35,357 bases of DNA from Pseudozyma flocculosa PF-1 (lineage: Eukaryota; Basidiomycota; Ustilaginomycetes; Ustilaginales; Ustilaginaceae), in NCBI RefSeq assembly GCF_000417875.1, contig NW_006920892.1, positions 7,187-42,543 of the forward strand. Direction: 5' to 3'. Positions 10,579-20,943 of the stretch are shown here, piece after piece. The position numbers and the translations under genes were made by a program. The notes under the pieces were generated by a model that was not told where the DNA came from, ran no database searches, and saw nothing but the letters and a program-made list of their open reading frames with translations. The stretch's first letter is position 1. Each line of letters opens with the position of its first letter.

Positions 10579-13182
10579 ATGGCCTCGATCCGCAGCAACA
10601 ACGCCCAGCCGGGCCGTGGCTTCTTTGGCGCGCCATACCCCACCACCGCCGCACAATCAGCATACGACTTTGAGCACGACCCTTGGCTACAAAACGCTCA
10701 GCCCAACGGCCCCAACAACCCAACTTCCCGCCTCGTCTCCAACCCCGAAGCAAGAGGTTCCCGACCCCTCACCTGGGGAGGCTACAGCGTCCCAAGCACA
10801 GACGCTTCCCCTACCGCCGCCAGGCCTCAAGGTGAGAACCTCGCCTCGCTCCCACGCCACGCCATCGCCCGGCTGACCCTCGCTTCCTCCCTTGACACCC
10901 TCGATCGCCAGCAGAGCTCCTGCTGCCTCCCCTCTTCGGCCAGGCTTGGCAGCTTGCCTGCTCCGCCGATGCTGCTCACCACCCCTCGACCAGCGCCGAC
11001 CCGCGCATCGACCCCGACATCTCGCTCGCACAGCTCCACCGCCTCCTCACCGACGCAGGCGAGACGGCCGCCACCGCAGAGAGGATCCTCAACCTCTGCT
11101 GCACCGCCTCCAGGTGCTCCCGCCACGACTTTTTCCTCGCCCTCGTCCTGCTCCGATACGCTCAGAGCGGCGAGTCCCTCGACGCGCACAGGGCCGCCGC
11201 CCAGCTCCAGTCCGGACACGTCGAGAGCCCCACCATCGACCTCGATAGCATCCGCGCCACTACGGAATCCAACGTCCACACCTTCCCGCCGCCCAACCCG
11301 GTCCTGACGCCCCGACCGCCAGGGCCGATGCGCGAGATGTCTGACCCTTGGAACACGGGCTCGAACGCTGCAGCCGCTACAGCCGCTGCTGCTGCTGCTC
11401 CTGCGAGCACCGCCTACCGCGATGGCCTTCCCAGCAGTTCCGCATCGGGCGGTCCCGCATCGGTCTTCCGCAGCTTCGCCTTCGACGGCGGCGAGAGCGG
11501 CGGCTCTAATGGCAGTACCGCCGCGATTACGACCAACGGCGGCGCCTCCGAAGCCCCCTTCGGTCCCGTCGAACCACCACGATCGTCGGACGGCCCCCCG
11601 ACCTCGCTCGGCCTCTCGAGCTCGAGGCTGCGGCAGGGCACAATACGCACGCAGCGGCCATTCAGCTACGTCTCGGACTCGGCCGAGGTCAACGCCGTGG
11701 GCGCCGCCGACGACCCCGAGGCCGACCTGCCGCTCGACGAGATCACCGTGCGCCTGCGCTCCGAGCTCGAGGGCTTCCTCATCAAGCACAACGTCTACGT
11801 CGTCTCGTCGGAGCTGCGCCAGTCGTCAGTCATCCGCAGGTACAGCGACTGGGTGTGGCTGGCAGACTGCCTGGTCAAGCGCTATCCCTTCCGCTGCCTG
11901 CCCCTCCTGCCGCCCAAGCGCATCTCCCGTGAGTCGAGCTGGCTTCGATGACAAGCAAAGCCGTTGCGCGGCGCAGCGCTGATACCGAGCATGCCTGCCA
12001 CCCTGGCCGTCTGACCCCTCCAGTTCCGATGGCGGGACGGCATCTGTCGGGCGACGACCAGTTCATCGAACGTCGCAGAAGAGGCCTGGAGCGCTACCTG
12101 CGCGTGCTCAGGTGAGCATCGCGAGCGGAACAACGACTGCCAGAGGCGGCCAGCGCCAGCCCGAGCCCGCTCAGGTCGCACGTTCTAATCCTCCTACCTC
12201 TCCATCCCTCCCCTTCGCGCGCTCGCCGCGCTCCTTGCTATTCGACCCCCGGGGCGCCCACCGTCACAGCTCGCACCCGGTGCTGCGGCAGGACCGGCTG
12301 GTCGACGTGTTCATGACAGAGAAGCGCCCGCTGTCGGAATGGCGGCAGACGGCGCCGCCGCTCTACCTCGACGAAGAGGGCCTGACCAAGGTGCTCGACG
12401 AGGTCGAGCAGATGTCGATCCCGGAAGACCTCGACGCCAAGCTGGCGCAGCAGCGACGGGCGCTGCCGGACCTGCTGGAGCGGTGGACGTCGACGGTGGC
12501 GCTGTTTGAGCGGATGGTGCGGCGCAACGACGCGGCGGCGGCCGATTTCTCGAGGTTCAACTTTGGCCTCCTGTCGTTGGCCGAGAGCTCGGATCGGCGG
12601 TGGAGGCCCGAGAGCGACAGCCGGCGCGGGGGCAGCAGGGAGGCCGCCGAGGGGTGCCTGCGCAAGGTGGGAGAGGCATACCAGGCCCACTCGGACCTGG
12701 TGGCGAGGCGGTCGAGCAGAGAGGGCGGATACACCCTCGAGTCGCTCAAGCACCAGCGCGATCTGGTCGCTGCATTCCGCGACCTCTTTATCCGGCTCGA
12801 CCGACTGCTACCGGACCAGGTCGATGCTCTGCGAAAGAGGATGGAGGGGACGACGAAAAAGGCGGCACAGATGAAAAAGGACGCCGCTGCCGCCGCTGCC
12901 GTAGCCAACGCCGCATCGACATCGACATCGGCATCGACCGCGGGGTGGGAGGAAGAGTACGGACGGCTGATGGGCGAGGTGGCGAGGGATGGCGAGACGG
13001 TGCGCAAGCTCCTGGGTCGGAGGGTGCACGTGCGCAAGACGCTGTGGGAGGAGCTCGTCTGGTTCCACTGGAGGTACGTCGAGGTCGACGACGTCTGGAA
13101 GGCCTGGGCGCGCGACAATGTCGTCGTCGCCGCAGAGGCTGGGCGCAATTGGGAGGTGCTCGGCATGAAGCTCGACATGTAG
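10579..13182 (+). CDS. MVP1: Mvp1-like sorting nexin (PX-BAR), 4 exons
   Basis: This is a sorting nexin of the Mvp1/SNX8 family, which binds endosomal PI3P and drives tubule-based recycling from endosomes to the Golgi. The proposed exons are 10579-10831, 10912-11928, 12024-12111 and 12270-13182 (756 aa). All introns are GT-AG and every junction keeps frame. After the N-terminus (about residues 1-85), an EH-like segment (about 86-165; AWQLA, LHRLL, ILNLC) is followed by a Ser/Ala/Gly-rich linker. The PX domain starts near residue 362 and contains SELEGF, the phosphoinositide-site motif RRYSDW (393-398) and PLLPPKR. Exon 3 supplies LSGDDQFIERRRRGL, typical of Mvp1. The remainder is a helical BAR-type region. 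The usual RRYSDF has W instead of F. The start ATG at 10579 has G at +4 but T at -3, so it is the least certain part. The gene converges on the GH3 gene. Confidence 0.88.
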
Positions 13183-14023
13183 CCCTGCAAGCGCCCGCGC
13201 TTCGTTGGCTCCCTGCGGCGCTTTGCGGCGCTCTCTTCCCCTCCATGCGGCAGGCCGAGGCCAGGCCGGTGTACACGAGCAAGTAGCAGCAAGGCTACGG
13301 ACGGCGAGAACCCCCTTTCCCCCTCCCCCGGCGCCGTCTGTTTGTGCTCGCTGTGCGGGACCCGGCCTCGAGGTAGGGTCTTCGAGGGAGGTATTCGCCG
13401 TGCCCTCCCCTCCCCCTTCCATCTTGTCCTTGCATCCGTTCCGTCCTTCCGTACGCCCTCGGCCGGCCTTGAAGCGGCCTCGGGCCTCGATATCTAGCCC
13501 GTCCACTTTCGCAATGGGCCCGTGTCGCCACGGCACACCACGGCACGGCACGGCGGTCCACAGGCCAGGCTTTTCCCCTCCAGCGCCTTCTGCACGCACA
13601 CGACCACGACGGATGGTGCGCCGCTCCACGCACCTTCAGCTCGAGCCCGTAGGCGGAGCGAGGACCAGGCGCGAAGGCGGAACGACACCGACGAACGAGG
13701 CCGAGAGAGAGGCACGCACAGGACGGGCTGGCTCCAAGTGAATACTGCATTTCGCTCGATTCGTGATTTCGTTTCATCTCCCTTTACAAAGCGGAGCGAC
13801 GAGGGTGATACACAGTCGGACAGAACGACGGATGCGTCTCTTCAATCTACAGCCACCGCGCCGCGCGCACCCCTGCATCCTCTTCCTTGAGGAGGAGCAG
13901 GAGTGAGCGGCAACAAAGGCCGGAGAAGAGTCGGGGACATCGCCGCTCGTCGGTCGGTCGGTCGGTTATTCTACTCGTCCAAGTCTATACTGCACCGTGG
14001 CAGGTGCCAGGTCTGCGACCCGG
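13183..14023. other. Intergenic region between convergent genes
   Basis: This 841-bp stretch separates the 3' ends of the MVP1-like and GH3 genes and presumably holds both 3' UTRs. I see no gene, RNA or notable repeat here. Confidence 0.6.
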
Positions 14024-16567
14024 TCAGAAGCTCTTGGTGGCCTTGGCCGAGAGCTTGCGGCTCGACGCGCCGACGCGGAAGGTGACGTCGCCCTGGGGCA
14101 GCTTCCAGGCCTGCTCGACGGTGGACCAGTAGGCGAGGTCCTTCTTCCTCAGCTTGAACGCCACCGAGCGCGTCTCGCCCGGGGCGAGGTTGACCTTTTC
14201 GAAGCCGCGCAGCAGCTTGGGCGGCGAGCGGGCGCCCTTGGGCAGCGAGACGTAGAGCTGCGCCACCTCGGCCGCCGTGACGGAGCCCGTATTGGTCAGA
14301 TCCACCGAGACGGTGAGGAGCGTGTCGTAGAGCGACGAGCCCTGGGCGGCGAAGCTGCCCTCGGGCGCCATCCACTTTTCGTTGGTCTTCTGCACCGACG
14401 ACTCGTCGGCCTCGAACGTCTCCTCGATGCGCAGCGAGTCGCCGTACTCGAACGACGAGTAGGACATGCCGAAGCCGAACTCGTACAGCGGCTCGATGTT
14501 CTTGGCGTCAAACCACTTGTGGTCGATGAGGAGTTTCTCGGTGAAATCGGCCTGGGGCGCCTTGGTGCGGTCGGCGATGATCGTGTTGGGCGGGTAGTCG
14601 GACGTCTTTCTGGCAATCGTAAAGGGCAGCTTGCCCGACGGCGACTTTTCGCCCCACAGCACGGGCGGCAGCGAGCTGCCCGACTCCTGACCGGGAAGGT
14701 AGGCGTAGAGGATAGCCGTGATGTTCTCGTGGCCGGCCCAGCTGCTCATCTCGACCTGGCCGGGGGCGTGGATGATGACGATGGTGTTGTTGTTGTTCTT
14801 GGCCGCCGTCTTGATGACCTTTTCGCCGTTGGCCCACAGGGTGAGGTTCTGGCGGTCCTGGTTCTCGGTGGCATACGCGTTGACAAAGACCAGGGCGGCC
14901 TCGGAGTGGTTGGCCTGGAAGGCGATGTTTTCGAGGTTGTAGTTGTCGAGCGAGTGGTTGACGTCGAAGCCGCTCTCGCGCGCCTTTTGCTGGATGGCCG
15001 ACAGCGGGTCAATGATGTAGGGAGGGTAGGCCCAGCCGGAGCCGCCGCCGAGGGTGAGGGTGCCGTTGTTGCCGTCGGGCCTGCACGAGGTGCCGCCGTC
15101 GCCGCACGACGTCATGCCGCGCTCAGCCGGTCCAGCGTCCTGGCCCAGCACGGCCAGGCTCTGCAGGTCGGCGGCCGACTTGAGGGGCAGGCCGCGCGGG
15201 TCGTCCTTGGAGCGCTTGTTCTTGAGCAGCGTCAGGCTCTCCTCGCCAATCTTCTTGATGATCTTGTGGTGGTCGTCGCGCACGTTGTTGGTGGGCACGG
15301 TGATGTCGCGCACGTCGAAGCTGGGCTCGGGCCACTGCGCGAGGTCCTGGAGCGAGAGGGCGGGGCCGAGGACGCGCATCACCATGTCGTCGAGCCTCGA
15401 CTCGGGCACCTTGCCGCCCTCGACGAGCTTGACGAGGTGCTTGCCGAAAAAGTCGCCAAAGACGCCCTTGTAGCCCGTGCCGGGCATCGTCACGTCGAGG
15501 CCGCCGAGCGCCGAGCCCTTGTTGGACCACGTTCCTCCCCAGTCCGAGATGACGGCGCCGTTGAAGCCGAGCTCCTTCTTGAGCAGCGTGTTGAGCGAGT
15601 AGTCGTCCTCGCACGCGTGCGTCTGGTTGACTTCGTTGTACGAGCACATGATCGTCGCCGTGCCGGCGCGGACGGCCTCGGCAAAGCTCCACATGTAGAG
15701 CTCGTGGCTGGTGCGGTCGTCGAGGTTCGACGAGATGGGCCTCTGCTCGAGCGGCGGGTAGACGGCGTAGGGCTCGGTAAGGTTGTAGGGGTTGCGGTAA
15801 GTCTCTTGCTCGTAGGCGATGTAGTGCTTGCTGCAAGCCATCAGGCCGTTCTGCTGGGCGTGCTTGACGGTGAGGTACGACGCCTCGCCCGAGAGGTACT
15901 CGTCGCTGCCCCAGCCTTCCCAGTTGCGGCCGCCGCGCGGCGCACGTCCGAGCGGGCCACCGGTGACGGGGCCGAGCCAAATGTTGACTGACGGGATGGC
16001 ACGCGGGGGAAAAGGGGAGGGGGGACAAGTCACCGGAGCGACAGTCAAAGGGTCAGCATGCGAGCTCAAGGTGCGGATGGGAACAACATGCACGGCCAGC
16101 GGCGCTGGGGGATACCCACCTCCCTTGTTCCTGAACTCGTCAGCGAGGGCCTCGGCGCGCTTGGCAAACAGGTCGCGGTCCCAGGTGGCGGCGGTGGTGA
16201 CGCCGGCGGGGAACTGCGACACCCTGCGCGCCGGGCGGACGCCGGCAGGGCCGTCCTGGAGGCAGAGGGCGGTGAGGCCGAGGCGCGGGACGGTGCCCGT
16301 GTAGCCGACGCACTTGCCCGTGTAGCCGGTGGTGACGTTGACCTTTTCCTCGATCGTCATCTGGTCGACGAGCTGCCTTGCCTTTGCGAAGCCCGACTCC
16401 CATGCGCCGGTGCCCTTGGCGTAGGGGCCGGTGTAGGAGTTCTTGCCGTTGTCGCGCGCAAAGAGGTCCTCGGACGGGGTGAGGGGCGAGTCCATGGGCA
16501 GGGCCAGGGCCGCCGAGAGGCCGAGGCTCATGGCCACCCAGAGGGCGGAGAGGCGGATGGCGACCAT
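14024..16567 (-). CDS. Secreted GH3 beta-glucosidase, 2 exons
   Basis: This enzyme hydrolyses terminal beta-glucosidic bonds, for example in cellobiose or aryl-glucosides, probably outside the cell. Exons are 16567-16120 and 15987-14024 (803 aa). The 132-nt intron (16119-15988) is removed because splicing joins NKG to VNIWLGPV, the family consensus; unspliced it stays open in frame. The signal peptide is about residues 1-22 (ALA cleavage site). The N-terminal GH3 barrel carries GRNWEGW and the nucleophile Asp298 in VISDWGG. In the second alpha/beta domain, Glu524 (NAYATENQD) is the likely acid/base; PGQESG and SPSGKLPFT follow. The C-terminus is a fibronectin-III-like domain. Many N-glycosylation sequons are present. 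Both start positions -3 and +4 are G. A TATA-like box lies upstream. Substrate range cannot be read from the sequence. Confidence 0.95.
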   Translation of the reverse strand: MVAIRLSALWVAMSLGLSAALALPMDSPLTPSEDLFARDNGKNSYTGPYAKGTGAWESGFAKARQLVDQMTIEEKVNVTTGYTGKCVGYTGTVPRLGLTALCLQDGPAGVRPARRVSQFPAGVTTAATWDRDLFAKRAEALADEFRNKGGGYPPAPLAVHVVPIRTLSSHADPLTVAPVTCPPSPFPPRAIPSVNIWLGPVTGGPLGRAPRGGRNWEGWGSDEYLSGEASYLTVKHAQQNGLMACSKHYIAYEQETYRNPYNLTEPYAVYPPLEQRPISSNLDDRTSHELYMWSFAEAVRAGTATIMCSYNEVNQTHACEDDYSLNTLLKKELGFNGAVISDWGGTWSNKGSALGGLDVTMPGTGYKGVFGDFFGKHLVKLVEGGKVPESRLDDMVMRVLGPALSLQDLAQWPEPSFDVRDITVPTNNVRDDHHKIIKKIGEESLTLLKNKRSKDDPRGLPLKSAADLQSLAVLGQDAGPAERGMTSCGDGGTSCRPDGNNGTLTLGGGSGWAYPPYIIDPLSAIQQKARESGFDVNHSLDNYNLENIAFQANHSEAALVFVNAYATENQDRQNLTLWANGEKVIKTAAKNNNNTIVIIHAPGQVEMSSWAGHENITAILYAYLPGQESGSSLPPVLWGEKSPSGKLPFTIARKTSDYPPNTIIADRTKAPQADFTEKLLIDHKWFDAKNIEPLYEFGFGMSYSSFEYGDSLRIEETFEADESSVQKTNEKWMAPEGSFAAQGSSLYDTLLTVSVDLTNTGSVTAAEVAQLYVSLPKGARSPPKLLRGFEKVNLAPGETRSVAFKLRKKDLAYWSTVEQAWKLPQGDVTFRVGASSRKLSAKATKSF

Positions 16568-16737
16568 GGCAGCGGATCAAGGTCGACCGTGCAGGTAAAG
16601 AGGGGCGGAGGGGACCGGGTTGGAGTTGGGGAGCAGCCGACTTGCCAGCTGTCGAGGATGAAGGGGGACCGGGAGGGGGATGGGGAGAGGAAGGATGGAT
16701 GTCGTTCCGCTGTTTGAACGTAGGCAAAAGAGGCCTC

Positions 16738-16744
16738 TTTATAT
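16738..16744 (-). promoter_or_regulatory. TATA-like box of the GH3 gene
   Basis: On the minus strand the sequence reads ATATAAA, about 171 nt upstream of the GH3 start codon. It is one of few AT-rich words in this GC-rich region and sits at a plausible distance for a core promoter with a leader of roughly 140 nt. Confidence 0.5.
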
Positions 16745-19700
16745 GTTGGGCGAGGACGCTGGTCGGCAGGGCTCATTAGCGGTACCTATTGTAGCTAAGC
16801 TGCGCAGCAGTGCTAGGAGCTTTCGCCGGTCCATCGACGCCGGTCGGGGCTGAAGGGCAGGTTTGGAGCCTGGCACCAGGAGCGGTGGCCCGCCGCCGAC
16901 GACAAGCCGGAGCGGGGCCCGCCTGGCCAAGGCAGGCAGCATCGCCGTCGACACGAGGCAGACGGTGGGATCTGAACAGATCTTACGCCCGCGCTTTCCG
17001 GGGACCCCATGGGCAAAGGGGCTCCGCGGGCGGGCGGGCTGCGGGGCGTAGTGCAGGTGGGGACCAGCATCGTGGCAGGACGTCGGGGAATGAGGGTGGC
17101 CTGTGGTCGCCAACGGGTTGGCCGGACACGGACGAGGAGCGGACGGGTCGGTCAGGGTTGGCGAAAGCCAAAGCAGGCCAAAACGTACAAGTTACCTCCT
17201 CCTACAGGTAGGTACATGGTTAGCAGCCAATCTGAATGGCGGTGGGCAAGCGAGGTACCGGCGCTGCGATGAAGCGAGGCCCGTAGGGGATGCACTGTCG
17301 GTGAATGGCAGGCGAGACCGGCGCGGCCCGGACAGGCCCGTAGGGGACGAATTGCAAGGCGGCGGCGGCAGCAGCGGCGTCTGTTGTCGTCGATCTGCAC
17401 GCGACGGGGGACGAGATTTGACCGGCCAGGCTGACCCCACACGTCCACCCTTGTTGGGCTGCCCGGCCAGACGGAGCGCGGAGCGCGGGGCGCGGGGAAC
17501 AGGCCAGGCCAGGCCAGGCTAGGAGCCAAGAGGAGGCGGCGGGGAGGAGTGGGGAAAGCGGGCCGTTGGATGCGGCAGAGGCGGCGGCGAGGCGGAGGCG
17601 GCGCCTCTTCTGCAATATTCGCCGACAACTCCGCCGCACTTGAATCAATAGGCGTACTGATCAACGTTGCCTTACGTACCGACCGCTGCACCTGTGACGG
17701 ATGCACACCGGCACGCGAGCGACCAAAGCAGAGACGACGCCCGTGAGGAATTGGCCGGTCGCACACAGATCTGCCACGCCGTCCACGCGTTCCGGACCCT
17801 AGGTGGGCATCAGTAGCCGTACCATCCGTCGTGCTGTCCAGCTCTGCACTTGCTCCAGCTCGACTACTGCGGCTGTACTCGGAGAGCGCGGCTGCTTTGA
17901 CTCAGCGTAGACCGGCAGCGCTGAGGCTCTTGCCAGCAGACTGCACCGACGACAGGGCGCACCTCGCCGTCGATGAAAAAGAGGAACGCGTCGTCGCTCT
18001 GCGCTCCGGCTCCCAACGTACCCTCGCCCTTCTTGGCCCCGAGCAGCCGTCAAGACAAGGACAGAAGGGGAGCCTTACCTCAGGATCCACCCGTAGCGCG
18101 CCGCCAGCAGAACTCCGCAGAGCACAAATAGTGGTGTCTCTGGGCGGTCGAGCGGGGCCGTCACGCCTTCGGCGGTGCAAGCGGGCATTTTTGGACCAGC
18201 TCGATCTCGACCTAAATTGCCCGCCCGTCCTGAGTCTGAGGCCGAGGTTGAGGCTCAGTCTGGGTCTGAGGGCTGCAACAAGAGAGGATGACGACGACGG
18301 CCCTCGGCACCTGCGCGATGTAAGACGCAGCTACCGTACAGTAACATCCTCGCCCGCCTCTCTGCTCGTTTGCAATCGCAACCCGCGCCAAGCGTCTACC
18401 TACCGGTAGCTGGGCGTCGGCACCTGGAATTCACCGGCGAGGCTGAACCAGATTCCGCTCAGCCTAGCGTCGAGCCTGACGGATCTGCGCGGGCAGGCCG
18501 GATCTCGCGGCTAGGGTGTTTGCCCCGTCTTGCTGCGCATGCCATGTGAAGATCGCGTCGGACGAGGGACGTCGACCGAGCCACGGTGGCGGGCCGGCCG
18601 GCCTTTGCGACGGCGCAGCACGGCTTGGCGAGCACCGCGATGGCTGCGCCCTATGATGCCGCAAAGATGCGTCCCACCGGTGCATAAACCGGCGTGGGCG
18701 ATGGGTCGGTGTGTTTACAGGCCGAGCACCGCCAAGCATCAACGAGATGCTGGTGGCTAGTCACCATTTGGCCGCTCCGTATCGCAGCGTGGCAGGTGCC
18801 TCCATCGCAGCATGGTCCGGCAACAGATGTACTGCCGAACGGGACCTTCCTCAGCTTCCTGCGGGCGGCAGGCGAGGTTCGGATACACACGGATGTCGAC
18901 GGCGTCGGGCGAGTCTCGTGGCGAGGCCAGACCGGCCGTGGAGCGCGTGGCGTGCACCTCGGCGGCCGCGTGAAGGGCCGGACCGGGTGAATGCATCATC
19001 CTGGACAAGAACCTCCGCGACGCCGTCTACGGGCCCGTCGTGTCTGGACAGGTACGGCCTCGATGCTTCCTGAACGGAGCCTTGCCGCTGCCGCCACAAC
19101 GAGAGGGCTTGCACAGTCAGCTTTGGTACCAACCGCGGTTCGCAATCGCCATTGCAAGCCGGAAGAGGCCAGAGAAGCTGTTGCGGCCCGCAGCCACGGC
19201 ATCATCCTCGACGGCGCCTTTGGTCATCGACGGCGGATCTTCGGCGGATCAGGGTGGGTGTCAGAGCGGATGCGGCGGTGTCGTCAGTGGTGGTTTGTCG
19301 GGCGATGGGCAAAAAAGCGATGGTCAGAGTCGGGCAGACAGAAGACGTGGTAGGAGCGAACGTCAACCGCCCGCCACGCGCGACGCCGATCCCTTGCAAC
19401 CATTGCATGGCTGGCTTGCCCCACACTCGTCTCGTCTGATGACAGAACAGTGAGGGGAGACTGGCAACCCTCGTCACTTGCTCGTCCCTCGTCTGTCTGG
19501 GCCGCATCTGTCCGGGCTGCGGCGGGGGGCACCGGTCAATTCCTCACCGCAAGAGTAGTGCGCTTCTGGTCCGACGGAACATGGTCGCCATCAAACCTGG
19601 GCCCACCGAGAAGAGGCGAGAATGAGACGAGCGAGCTCGAGGTTCGTTCCCACCGCAGCGTGCTGCGCTTGGCTTCGAGCGGCCTCGTCAACACCGTACC

Positions 19701-20064
19701 CACCCTCGCCCGGTTGGCCAGCCTTCCTTTCGACCGAACGTGGCCGACAAGCCAAGCAAAGGCCGGCCGCTCGCTCGCCATCGTCCTTCATCCATGGCCC
19801 GCCCCCGCCTGATCCTCGCTCGCCCGGCAACCTCTGCTCTGTCTGACATGCGGCATTCGCTATCGGTCCAGGTGGCCATCGCCGCCGACTGCAGTGGGGT
19901 GCCAGGCAGCACGCCGTCCAGTCGCGGCCAGGTTCGAGTCGCGGACCCTGCAACCTCATTGTCGCACTTCTCACCGCTACCGGCGGCAGTCGGCATCGTC
20001 CAGCGAGGATCGCAAAATGACGCCAAATTATGGCGAGGAAAATAGGCCATGGATGGCTCCAGGC

Positions 20065-20069
20065 AAAAA
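20065..20069 (-). terminator. Pol III terminator (T5)
   Basis: Five consecutive T residues on the minus strand begin 4 nt after the mature 3' end of the tRNA, as expected for RNA polymerase III termination. Confidence 0.8.
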
Positions 20070-20072
20070 GCA

Positions 20073-20187
20073 AGGTCCTACCCGGATTCGAACCGGGGGC
20101 GAGCGGAAACCGATTATCCCTCCAATCGGAGGGGATTCTGCGCAGACAAGTCAGAACCGCTAGAGTTGACCACTACTCCATAGAACC
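20073..20187 (-). tRNA. tRNA-Gln (anticodon CUG) with 43-nt intron
   Basis: Read on the minus strand, the acceptor stem GGTTCTA (20187-20181) pairs with TAGGACC (20080-20074), with U as discriminator base at 20073, as in yeast tRNA-Gln. The D arm is GAGT...ACTC. The anticodon stem AGCGG (20161-20157) pairs with CCGCT (20106-20102). The loop reads TT-CTG-A, giving anticodon CUG at 20154-20152 for CAG codons. A 43-nt intron (20150-20108) lies directly after position 37, the canonical place. The T arm contains GGTTCGAATCC (20094-20084), a perfect B box. The mature length is 72 nt before CCA addition. CCA is not encoded, as is normal in eukaryotes. Confidence 0.95.
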
Positions 20188-20216
20188 CCTTGATGTTGGG
20201 CCTTTCAAAAGTTGCG

Positions 20217-20226
20217 AATATATAAG
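20217..20226 (-). promoter_or_regulatory. TATA-like element upstream of tRNA-Gln
   Basis: An AT-rich word reading CTTATATATT on the minus strand lies about 30-39 nt upstream of the mature tRNA 5' end, the distance at which TFIIIB binds. Some fungi, such as fission yeast, need an upstream TATA for tRNA transcription. Its role here is inferred from position only. Confidence 0.4.
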
Positions 20227-20715
20227 CTCAAGGATATAATGCTGACGACGACTTGAGGCACCTGCGAGTCTGCGGGGTGACGGCGGCGAGAGGCAGTGTC
20301 CGGGCTGCTTTCCACGAGCAGGTAGCAGCGAGCTGGCGGGTGGCAATTGGCGGAACGGGCCCGATGCGACCAGTGCAGTGACTCGGCGAGCTGGGCCTGC
20401 CGCGGTGCTGGCTGTGGTTTGAAATGCGGGGGAGGGCAAGAAGCGAAGAAAATGACGCAGGGCAGGGCAGGGCAGGGCAGCTGATATGGCCGCCACCCTC
20501 AGCCCCCCGGCAAATTCGCCCAAAAGTTCGTTCGCTCGTTTGCCCGCCCTCTGCCCTGCCCCGCTGCAGCCTGACAGCCAGCAGCAGAGAGGCGGCCGGT
20601 GGGGCGGCAGCAGCTGGCAAACGAAAAAGACGACGGGCTGCTTGTGTAGGTCGATGCGAGTCACATCACACGAGCCCTTCCTCCGTCTTTACCATCACCA
20701 GCCGTCGTCACCACC

Positions 20716-20775
20716 GACATCACCACCGACATCACCACCGACATCACCACCGACATCACCACCGACATCACCACC
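20716..20775. repeat. 12-bp tandem repeat GACATCACCACC, five copies
   Basis: Five perfect consecutive 12-bp units lie here, flanked on the left by a partial unit and on the right by CACCAC-type decay to about 20792. The array sits about 170 bp upstream of the PQ-loop start codon, in the likely promoter or 5' UTR. Confidence 0.9.
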
Positions 20776-20943
20776 ATCACCACCACCACCACCGATTGGA
20801 CCGCCGGTTGGACCACCTCGCTGCACCGCACTGCTACACCTGGCCTGGCTTCAACGACACCGCCGCAACAAGGCACTCGCAAGACCCCCTCGACCATCGC
20901 CCGTCGCAGCACCCCGGCCAGGCCTGGCAGCCGACGTACCACG

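Larger units (their letters stand above)
16568..20072. other. Gene-free stretch (GH3 upstream region)
   Basis: Apart from the TATA-like box of the GH3 gene I see no gene. Open frames of up to about 200 residues are low-complexity and overlap each other on both strands. A short AGGCC-type repeat lies near 17503-17520. Nothing resembles a transposon or RNA gene until the tRNA at the right edge. Confidence 0.55.
20188..20943. other. Divergent intergenic region, tRNA-Gln / PQ-loop gene
   Basis: This 756-bp region is shared by the divergent tRNA and PQ-loop genes. It holds the tRNA TATA-like element, a GGGCA-type repeat near 20459-20480, and the 12-bp repeat array in the presumed leader of the PQ-loop gene. 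Open frames crossing it (His-rich or Ser-Pro-Pro-Thr repeats) are translations of that array. Confidence 0.5.

Noticed and set aside
13997..15991. 664-residue open frame on the plus strand opposite the GH3 gene
   Set aside because: It is the exact antisense of GH3 coding sequence. Strong C/G third-position bias removes stop codons from the opposite strand, and the translation shows only Arg/Val/Leu/Gly-rich low complexity with no domain.
19921..19950. GGTTCGAGTC word resembling a tRNA T arm
   Set aside because: The flanking bases do not form a five-pair T stem and no anticodon or acceptor stem is found nearby.
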